Shown: positions 1 through 5,019 of the stretch, in pieces
Position numbering within the stretch: position 1 is the first letter of the stretch
Layout: every line of letters begins with the position of its first letter
DNA from: JAAYZM01 sp964510785
Lineage (GTDB): Bacteria; Actinomycetota; Actinomycetes; Actinomycetales; Cellulomonadaceae
Length of the DNA: 5,019 bases
NCBI GenBank assembly: GCA_964510785.1
Contig: CAZECM010000145.1
Coordinates: forward strand, 1 to 5,019
Reading direction: 5' to 3'
Program-made: the position numbers and the translations under genes
Notes under the pieces: generated by a model
The model's input: only the letters and a program-made list of their open reading frames with translations
Database searches by the model: none
What the model was told of the DNA's origin: nothing

Positions 1-980
1 TCCTCAAGCGCGAGGACCTCAACCACACCGGCTCGCACAAGATCAACAACGTGCTCGGCCAGGCGCTGCTGACCAAGCGGATCGGCAAGAAGCGCGTCAT
101 CGCGGAGACGGGGGCCGGTCAGCACGGCGTCGCGACGGCCACCGCTGCGGCGCTCTTCGACCTCGAGTGCACGATCTACATGGGGGAGCAGGACACGCAG
201 CGCCAGGCGCTCAACGTCGCCCGCATGCGCCTCCTCGGCGCCGAGGTGATCCCGGTCAAGGCCGGCTCGCGCACCCTCAAGGACGCGATCAACGAGGCGC
301 TGCGCGACTGGGTGACCAACGTCGGCACCACGAACTACGTGTTCGGCACGGTCGCCGGCCCGCACCCGTTCCCCGCGCTCGTGCGTGACCTGCAGCGCAT
401 CATCGGCGTCGAGGCGCGCCAGCAGGTGCTCGACCTGACGGGCGCGCTGCCCGACGTCGTGCTCGCGTGCGTCGGCGGCGGCAGCAACGCGATCGGCATC
501 TTCCACGCGTTCCTCGAGGACGTCGGGGTGCGGCTCGTCGGGCTCGAGGCTGCGGGTGACGGCGTCGAGACCGGGCGGCACGCCGCCACGATCACGGCCG
601 GACGCCCCGGGGTGCTGCACGGTGCGCGGTCCTTCCTGCTGCAGGACGAGGACGGCCAGACGATCGAGTCGCACTCGATCTCGGCGGGCCTCGACTATCC
701 CGGCGTCGGCCCCGAGCACTCCCACCTCGCGGACATCGGTCGGGCCGAGTACCGGCCCGTGACGGACGCCGCCGCGATGGAGGCCTTCCGCCTGCTGTGC
801 CGTACCGAGGGCATCATCCCCGCGATCGAGTCCGCGCACGCGCTCGCCGGCACGATCGAGGTCGGCCGCGAGCTCGGCCCGGACGCGACGCTCCTCGTGA
901 ACCTCTCGGGTCGCGGCGACAAGGACGTCGAGACGGCGGGCCGCTGGTTCGGCCTGCTCGACGAGGAGGCGACGCCGTGA
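1..980 (+). CDS. trpB: Tryptophan synthase beta chain, 5'-truncated by the window edge
   Basis: This is the PLP enzyme that condenses indole with L-serine to give L-tryptophan, acting in the cytoplasm as the beta2 core of the TrpA-TrpB complex. The reading frame enters at base 3 and runs to a TGA at 978-980, giving 325 visible residues. The usual length is about 400, so roughly the first 75-100 residues lie upstream of the window. Seen directly: HTGSHKINN with the PLP Schiff-base lysine (codon 39-41); AETGAGQHGVAT with the catalytic glutamate (codon 105-107); the glycine-rich phosphate loop GGGSNAIG (from 474); AGLDYPGVGPEH (around 684-719); EGIIPAIESAHAL; and NLSGRGDKD, whose serine (codon 906-908) contacts the pyridine nitrogen in the family. 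All key residues present in this portion are intact. The stop overlaps the trpA start by GTGA, so the two are translationally coupled, as fits a 1:1 complex. Identification is essentially certain; the true start is not visible. Confidence 0.98.
   Translation, partial: LKREDLNHTGSHKINNVLGQALLTKRIGKKRVIAETGAGQHGVATATAAALFDLECTIYMGEQDTQRQALNVARMRLLGAEVIPVKAGSRTLKDAINEALRDWVTNVGTTNYVFGTVAGPHPFPALVRDLQRIIGVEARQQVLDLTGALPDVVLACVGGGSNAIGIFHAFLEDVGVRLVGLEAAGDGVETGRHAATITAGRPGVLHGARSFLLQDEDGQTIESHSISAGLDYPGVGPEHSHLADIGRAEYRPVTDAAAMEAFRLLCRTEGIIPAIESAHALAGTIEVGRELGPDATLLVNLSGRGDKDVETAGRWFGLLDEEATP
963..969 (+). promoter_or_regulatory. Ribosome binding site of trpA
   Basis: GAGGAGG lies inside the last codons of trpB, seven bases before the GTG at 977. 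It is a near-perfect Shine-Dalgarno match, and it decides for the GTG start over any longer in-frame extension into trpB. Confidence 0.8.
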
Positions 981-1804
981 CGATCCCCAGCCAGACGGCG
1001 GACAAGCTCGAGGCGTTGCGGGCCGAGGGGCGGGCCGCCTTCATGGCCTACCTGCCCCTGGGCTTCCCCGACGTGGCGGGCACCGTCGACGCGATCCGCG
1101 CGGTCGTCGACGCGGGCGCGGACATCATCGAGCTCGGCATTCCGTACTCGGACCCCGTCATGGACGGCTCGGTCATCCAGCGGGCCACGCAGACCGCGCT
1201 CGCCGGCGGGGTGCGGCTGCGTGACGCGTTCGCCGTCGTCGAGCAGGTCGCCGGCGGTGACGTGCCCGTCGTGCTGATGAGCTACTTCAACCCGATCCTC
1301 GCCTACGGTGTCGACGCGTTCGCGCGGGACCTCGCGGCGGCGGGCGGCGCCGGCATCATCACGCCCGACCTCATCCCGGACGAGGCCGGCGAGTGGCTCG
1401 AGGCGTCCGACACCCACGCGCTCGACCGCATCTTCCTCGTGGCCCCGAGCTCGACGCCCGAGCGGCTCGCGCTCACGGCCCGGGCGACGCGTGGCTTCGT
1501 CTACGCCGCCTCGACGATGGGCGTCACGGGGGAACGTGCGACCGTCGGTTCCCACGCCGCCGAGCTCGTCGCCCGCACGCGCGGCGCCGGCGCCCCGCGG
1601 GTCTGCGTCGGCCTCGGCGTGTCGACGGGGGAGCAGGCGGCGGAGGTCGCACGGTACGCCGACGGCGTGATCGTCGGCTCGGCGCTCGTGCGCCCGCTGC
1701 TCGAGGCCACGGACCGGGCGGAGGGGCTCACCGCCCTGCACGCTGTCGCCGAGGGACTCGCGGCCGGTGTCCGTGGTGCCCGCACCGCACTGGAGAGCGC
1801 ATGA
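977..1804 (+). CDS. trpA: Tryptophan synthase alpha chain
   Basis: TrpA cleaves indole-3-glycerol phosphate to indole and glyceraldehyde 3-phosphate and channels the indole to TrpB. The product is 275 residues, close to the usual 260-275, with a TIM-barrel pattern throughout. Seen directly: IIELGIPYSDPVMDG, carrying the two catalytic acids Glu52 and Asp63 (counterparts of Glu49 and Asp60 of the Salmonella enzyme); YFNPILAYG; the mobile-loop segment STMGVTGER; and the phosphate-binding segments VGLGVSTGEQ and GVIVGSALV near the C-terminus. The start is the GTG at 977, chosen because it overlaps the trpB TGA (GTGA), has a strong GAGGAGG seven bases upstream and gives the expected N-terminus. 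The frame is open farther upstream to about 797, but that part is the off-frame shadow of trpB. The TGA stop overlaps the lgt ATG (ATGA). No truncation or missing catalytic residue is seen. Confidence 0.98.
   Translation: MTIPSQTADKLEALRAEGRAAFMAYLPLGFPDVAGTVDAIRAVVDAGADIIELGIPYSDPVMDGSVIQRATQTALAGGVRLRDAFAVVEQVAGGDVPVVLMSYFNPILAYGVDAFARDLAAAGGAGIITPDLIPDEAGEWLEASDTHALDRIFLVAPSSTPERLALTARATRGFVYAASTMGVTGERATVGSHAAELVARTRGAGAPRVCVGLGVSTGEQAAEVARYADGVIVGSALVRPLLEATDRAEGLTALHAVAEGLAAGVRGARTALESA
1792..1797 (+). promoter_or_regulatory. Ribosome binding site of lgt
   Basis: GGAGAG lies at the end of trpA; its GGAG core is five bases before the ATG at 1801. It supports the start that overlaps the trpA stop codon, so lgt is probably translated both by coupling and by its own initiation. 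Confidence 0.65.
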
Positions 1805-2712
1805 TCCTGCCCTTCGCCATCCCGAGCCCGTCGCAGAGCGTCTGGTACCTGGGCCCGCTCCCGTTGCGCGCCTACGCGCTCGCGATCCTCGCGGGGATCG
1901 TCGTCGCGGTGTGGATCGCGCAGCGACGCATGGCCGAGCGGGGTGGTCCGCCCGAGCGCGTCATCGAGATCGTCTTCTGGGCCGTCCCCTTCGGCATCGT
2001 CGGGGGGCGGATCTACCACGTCGTCTCCTCGCCCCAGGCCTACTTCGGCGAGGGTGGCGACCCGTGGAAGGCGTTCGCCATCTGGGAGGGCGGCCTCGGC
2101 ATCTGGGGAGCGATCGCCCTCGGGGCGGTCGGCGCGGCGATCGGGTGCCGGCGCCAGAACATCCGCTTCTCCTCGTTCGCCGACATCGTCGCGCCCGGGC
2201 TCCTCGTGGCCCAGGCGATCGGTCGCCTCGGGAACTGGTTCAACCAGGAGCTCTTCGGCGGCGCGACGACGTTGCCGTGGGGGCTGCGCATCGACGAGGC
2301 CCACCTGCCCGCGGGGTACGAGGCGGGCACGTTGTTCCACCCGACGTTCCTGTACGAGCTGATCTGGAACCTCGCCGGGGCCGCACTGCTCGTCTGGCTC
2401 GACCGGCGCTACCGCCTCGGGCACGGCCGGGTGTTCTGGCTCTACGTGCTCATCTACACGAGCGGGAGGCTGTGGATCGAGATGGTCCGCATCGACCCGG
2501 CGAGCAACATCCTCGGTCTGCGGCTGAACGTCTGGACGTCGATTCTCGTCGGCCTCGGGGCGCTGGTAGCCTTCATCCTCGCCGGACGCCGCCACCCAGG
2601 GCGCGAGGCGAGCGTGTTCGTCCGTCCGGAAGCGACGGTCGACGCCGGGGAGACACCCCCGCGCGACGAGGCAAGCGGTGACACCGCCGCGACGGGGGGC
2701 CCGTCGGAGTAA
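1801..2712 (+). CDS. lgt: Prolipoprotein diacylglyceryl transferase
   Basis: Lgt transfers the diacylglyceryl group of phosphatidylglycerol to the lipobox cysteine of prolipoproteins, the first step of lipoprotein maturation, in the cytoplasmic membrane. The product is 303 residues. Hydrophobic segments suggest seven membrane spans, near residues 22-40, 54-76, 98-115, 126-141, 182-200, 211-228 and 243-262. The family signature is GRLGNWFNQELFG (141-153), with essential Arg142 matching Arg143 of E. coli. HPTFLYE (180-186) and IYTSGRLWIE (218-227) follow, the latter with Tyr219 and Arg223 matching Tyr235 and Arg239 of E. coli. The position of E. coli His103 is Trp102 here (WEGGLGIWG), a form I recall as usual in actinobacterial Lgt. 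Residues about 264-303 are a hydrophilic tail rich in Pro, Glu, Asp, Thr and Ala, presumably cytoplasmic. The ATG overlaps the trpA stop; the frame is open upstream to 1393, but that is shadow of trpA. The stop is TAA. Confidence 0.97.
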   Translation: MILPFAIPSPSQSVWYLGPLPLRAYALAILAGIVVAVWIAQRRMAERGGPPERVIEIVFWAVPFGIVGGRIYHVVSSPQAYFGEGGDPWKAFAIWEGGLGIWGAIALGAVGAAIGCRRQNIRFSSFADIVAPGLLVAQAIGRLGNWFNQELFGGATTLPWGLRIDEAHLPAGYEAGTLFHPTFLYELIWNLAGAALLVWLDRRYRLGHGRVFWLYVLIYTSGRLWIEMVRIDPASNILGLRLNVWTSILVGLGALVAFILAGRRHPGREASVFVRPEATVDAGETPPRDEASGDTAATGGPSE

Positions 2713-2782
2713 GGCCGGAGCGCGAGCATTCGGTATCGTTGTGTAGTTGGGCCAAGGGCGTCCCGATTCCCCCTGTCAAGAA

Positions 2783-2804
2783 TTCTCCCGGCGAGCCGGG
2801 AGGA
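2783..2804 (+). other. GC-rich inverted repeat (RNA hairpin) in the gltB leader
   Basis: CTCCCGG (2785-2791) and CCGGGAG (2796-2802) form a perfect seven-pair stem around the tetraloop CGAG. A T-G wobble (2784/2803) and a T-A pair (2783/2804) could extend it to nine. The 3' arm contains most of the purine-rich GGGAGGAG (2798-2805), so folding would hide that Shine-Dalgarno-like stretch. No T-run follows, so it does not look like an intrinsic terminator. The repeat is seen directly; any regulatory role is inference. Confidence 0.6.
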
Positions 2805-2810
2805 GTGAGG
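2798..2810 (+). promoter_or_regulatory. Ribosome binding region of gltB
   Basis: Two Shine-Dalgarno-like stretches precede the ATG at 2819: GGGAGGAG (2798-2805), whose end is 13 bases away and mostly inside the hairpin stem, and GAGG (2807-2810), eight bases away and outside the stem. The nearer one has normal spacing and probably drives initiation when the hairpin is folded. Confidence 0.55.
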
Positions 2811-2818
2811 ACGGATCC

Positions 2819-5019
2819 ATGCCCTCGTCGACCCACGGTGGTTATACCGGCCGACCTGGCCTGTACGACCCCGCATTCGAGCATGACGCCTGTGGAGTCG
2901 CGTTCGTCGCGACTCTCCGCGGTACGCCCGGACGCGACATCGTCGACGCGGGCCTGACGGCCCTCCTCAACCTCAACCACCGCGGTGCGGTCGGTGCCGA
3001 GCCGGACACGGGCGACGGCGCGGGCATCCTCACCCAGATCCCCGACGCCTTCGTGCGCGACGTCGTCGACGCCGAGCTCCCCGCACCGGGCTACTACGCG
3101 ATCGGCATCGCCTTCCTGCCCGCGGACGGCGACGGTGCCGAGGCCGCGCTCGTGGCGCGTGCCGTCGAGGCGATCGCGGTCGAGGAGAAGCTCGACGTCC
3201 TCGCATGGCGCGACGTGCCCGTGGTGGCCGAGCTCGTCGGACCGAGCGCGCGGGCCGTCATGCCCGTCTTCCGCCAGCTGGTCGTGGCCGACCCCGCGCG
3301 CGAGCTGCACGGCATCGAGCTCGACCGCCGCACGTTCCGGCTGCGCAAGCGCGCCGAGCGCGAGCTGGGCGTGTACTTCGCCTCGCTCTCCGCTCGCACC
3401 ATCACGTACAAGGGCATGCTGACGACCTCGCAGCTCGAGCCCTTCTTCCCGGACCTGTCGGACCCGCGCTACGCGTCCGAGCTCGCGCTCGTGCACTCCC
3501 GGTTCTCGACCAACACGTTCCCGAGCTGGCCCCTCGCGCACCCGTTCCGGCTCATCGCCCACAACGGCGAGATCAACACCGTGCGCGGCAACCGGAACTG
3601 GATGCACGCCCGGCAGGGTTCGCTCGAGAGCGAGCTGCTCGGAGACCTCACGCCCGTCCTGCCGATCTGCTCGGACGACGCGAGCGACTCGGCGAGCTTC
3701 GACGAGGTCCTCGAGCTGCTGCACCTCGGTGGGCGTCCGCTCCCGCACGCGGTCCTCATGATGGTCCCCGAGGCGTGGGAGAACCACGCGTCGATGGACC
3801 CCGCCGTGCGCGCGTTCTACGAGTACCACTCGACGCTCGTCGAGCCGTGGGACGGGCCCGCGTCGCTGTCCTTCACCGACGGGTCCGTCATCGGAGCCGT
3901 GCTCGATCGCAACGGGCTGCGCCCGGGCCGCTACTGGGTCACCGAGGACGGTCTCGTCGTGCTCGCCTCCGAGGCGGGCGTGCTCGACCTCGACCCGGCC
4001 ACGGTCGTGCGCAAGGGGCGCCTCGAGCCGGGCCGGATGTTCCTCGTCGACGTCGTCCAGGGGCGCATCGTCGAGGACGAGGAGATCAAGTCCCAGCTCG
4101 CGGCCCAGCACCCCTACGCCCAGTGGCTCGCTGAGCACGCGGTGCGGCTCGAGGAGCTCCCGGAGCGCGAGCACGTCTCGCACTCGGCGTCGTCGGTCCG
4201 GCGCCGCCAGCGGGCGTTCGGCTACACCGAGGAAGAGCTCAGGATCATCCTCTCGCCGATGGCGGCCACGGGTGGGGAGCCCCTCGGTGCGATGGGCTCC
4301 GACACGCCGCTCGCCGTGCTCTCCCAGCGCTCGCGCTTGCTGTTCGACTACTTCGTGCAGATGTTCGCGCAGGTCACGAACCCGCCGCTCGACGCGATCC
4401 GCGAGGAGCTCGTCACGAGCATCGGTGGGGCGATCGGTCCCGAGCCGAACCTGCTGTCGGAGACGCCCGAGCACGCGCGCAAGCTCATGCTCCCCTTCCC
4501 CGTGCTGGACAACGACCAGCTCGCCAAGATCGTCCACGTCGGGCGCGATCCCAAGCTCACCGGCATCTTCTCCGCGCTCACCGTGCGCGGCCTGTACCGG
4601 GTGTCCGGCGGCGGGGCAGGGCTGCGGGCACGGCTCGAGGAGATCTTCGCCGAGGTCGACGCCGCGATCGAGCGCGGCGTGAGCTTCATCGTGCTCTCCG
4701 ACCGGGACGCCGACGCCGAGCTCGCGCCCATCCCGTCGCTCCTGCTCACGAGCGCCGTCCACCACCACCTCGTGCGGCACCAGACGCGCACGAAGGTCTC
4801 GCTCGTCGTGGAGGCGGGGGACGTGCGCGAGGTGCACCACGTCGCGCTCCTCATCGGCTACGGCGCGGCCGCCGTCAACCCGTACCTCGCGATGGAGAGC
4901 GTCGAGGACCTCGCACGCAGCGGCTACCTCGACGTGACGCCGGCCAAGGCCGTCGCGAACCTCATCAAGGCGCTCGGCAAGGGCGTGCTCAAGGTCATGA
5001 GCAAGATGGGCATCTCGAC
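2819..5019 (+). CDS. gltB: Glutamate synthase large (alpha) subunit, 3'-truncated by the window edge
   Basis: GltB takes the amide of glutamine and transfers it to 2-oxoglutarate, giving two glutamates; electrons come from NADPH through the small subunit GltD, whose gene is expected just downstream. The frame is open from the ATG at 2819 to the window end: 733 complete codons, about half of the usual 1500 or so residues. The N-terminal class II glutamine amidotransferase domain begins at Cys25 in EHDACGVAF, the nucleophile exposed after removal of a 24-residue propeptide. It continues with NHRGAVGAEPDTGDGAG, SRFSTNTFPSWPLAHPFR, HNGEINTVRGNRNW (from residue 248), ICSDDASDSASFD and LDRNGLRPGRYW (from 362). 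The central domain follows from about residue 461 (RRRQRAFGYTEEEL, NPPLDAIREE at 521) and ends with KVMSKMGIS at the edge. The FMN, iron-sulfur and GXGXG parts lie outside. The start is chosen for its RBS and for the normal propeptide length. No frameshift is seen. Confidence 0.97.
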   Translation, partial: MPSSTHGGYTGRPGLYDPAFEHDACGVAFVATLRGTPGRDIVDAGLTALLNLNHRGAVGAEPDTGDGAGILTQIPDAFVRDVVDAELPAPGYYAIGIAFLPADGDGAEAALVARAVEAIAVEEKLDVLAWRDVPVVAELVGPSARAVMPVFRQLVVADPARELHGIELDRRTFRLRKRAERELGVYFASLSARTITYKGMLTTSQLEPFFPDLSDPRYASELALVHSRFSTNTFPSWPLAHPFRLIAHNGEINTVRGNRNWMHARQGSLESELLGDLTPVLPICSDDASDSASFDEVLELLHLGGRPLPHAVLMMVPEAWENHASMDPAVRAFYEYHSTLVEPWDGPASLSFTDGSVIGAVLDRNGLRPGRYWVTEDGLVVLASEAGVLDLDPATVVRKGRLEPGRMFLVDVVQGRIVEDEEIKSQLAAQHPYAQWLAEHAVRLEELPEREHVSHSASSVRRRQRAFGYTEEELRIILSPMAATGGEPLGAMGSDTPLAVLSQRSRLLFDYFVQMFAQVTNPPLDAIREELVTSIGGAIGPEPNLLSETPEHARKLMLPFPVLDNDQLAKIVHVGRDPKLTGIFSALTVRGLYRVSGGGAGLRARLEEIFAEVDAAIERGVSFIVLSDRDADAELAPIPSLLLTSAVHHHLVRHQTRTKVSLVVEAGDVREVHHVALLIGYGAAAVNPYLAMESVEDLARSGYLDVTPAKAVANLIKALGKGVLKVMSKMGIS

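Larger units (their letters stand above)
2713..2818 (+). promoter_or_regulatory. lgt-gltB intergenic region, probable gltB promoter and leader
   Basis: This 106-base gap is the only real non-coding stretch in the window. Its first part, about 2726-2747, is visibly richer in A/T than its surroundings and contains TATCGT (2734-2739), which fits the loose actinobacterial -10 pattern TAnnnT. No convincing -35 hexamer is found 16-18 bases upstream. The region also holds a GC hairpin (2783-2804) close to the gltB start. I saw no convincing GlnR- or AmtR-type operator by eye. That gltB has its own promoter here is inferred from the gap and the composition; the exact promoter elements are not established. 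Confidence 0.4.

Noticed and set aside
797..1800. Possible longer N-termini for trpA (from 797) and lgt (from 1393).
   Set aside because: The extensions read as Arg-rich shadow sequence and exceed family length, while the overlap starts at 977 and 1801 have good ribosome binding sites and normal N-termini.
695..2595. Long minus-strand open frames opposite trpB, trpA and lgt (695-1741 and 1501-2595).
   Set aside because: They are rich in Arg, Asp, Glu and Val with no domain pattern, and they lie opposite convincing plus-strand enzymes. GC-rich coding DNA rarely has stops in these frames.
2783..2810. The 2783-2804 hairpin as a transcription terminator for the trp-lgt operon.
   Set aside because: No T-run follows the stem; the bases after it are purine-rich and lead straight into the gltB start.
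3205..4134. A plus-strand 309-codon open frame inside gltB.
   Set aside because: It is a very Arg/Ala/Pro-rich frame-shifted reading of the gltB amidotransferase domain, so it is a shadow.
2573..4840. A minus-strand open frame of 755 codons opposite gltB.
   Set aside because: Its translation is dominated by Arg, Glu, Asp, Val and His with no recognisable domain, as expected for the antisense shadow of a GC-rich gene. The plus-strand gltB frame over the same bases has full family motifs.
1..5019. Mobile elements, CRISPR arrays, tRNA or rRNA genes, or a novel defence or biosynthetic system.
   Set aside because: Nearly all bases are covered by four well-known core metabolic genes with intact motifs. 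The only gap is 106 bases and shows no repeats beyond one hairpin.

Overview
The window is a high-GC (about 70% by eye), gene-dense stretch in which all genes lie on the plus strand. The order trpB-trpA-lgt-gltB, the strong G/C bias at third codon positions, and the actinobacterial form of Lgt (IWEGGLGIWG motif, hydrophilic C-terminal tail) point to an actinobacterium. It is probably in the Micrococcales, in the Cellulomonas/Promicromonospora area. That family-level placement is inference from gene order and protein style, not from a search.

Layout: positions 1-980 are the 3' part of trpB (tryptophan synthase beta chain), truncated by the window edge. Positions 977-1804 are a complete trpA (alpha chain), whose GTG start overlaps the trpB stop (GTGA). 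Positions 1801-2712 are a complete lgt (prolipoprotein diacylglyceryl transferase), whose ATG overlaps the trpA stop (ATGA). These three genes form one translationally coupled block. A 106-base intergenic region (2713-2818) follows. It is less GC-rich in its first half and carries a strong GC hairpin just ahead of the next gene. Positions 2819-5019 are the 5' half of gltB (large subunit of NADPH-type glutamate synthase), which stays open to the window end.

Function: TrpB and TrpA form the alpha2beta2 tryptophan synthase that catalyses the last two steps of tryptophan synthesis. Lgt is a membrane enzyme that starts lipoprotein maturation and has no biochemical link to tryptophan; its place in the operon is a conserved actinobacterial linkage. 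GltB, with a GltD expected just downstream, makes glutamate from glutamine and 2-oxoglutarate and so feeds the amino-group supply.

Nothing here looks like a mobile element, CRISPR array, RNA gene or new system. This is ordinary core-genome DNA. The one non-coding item worth a second look is the hairpin that covers a Shine-Dalgarno-like sequence upstream of gltB.
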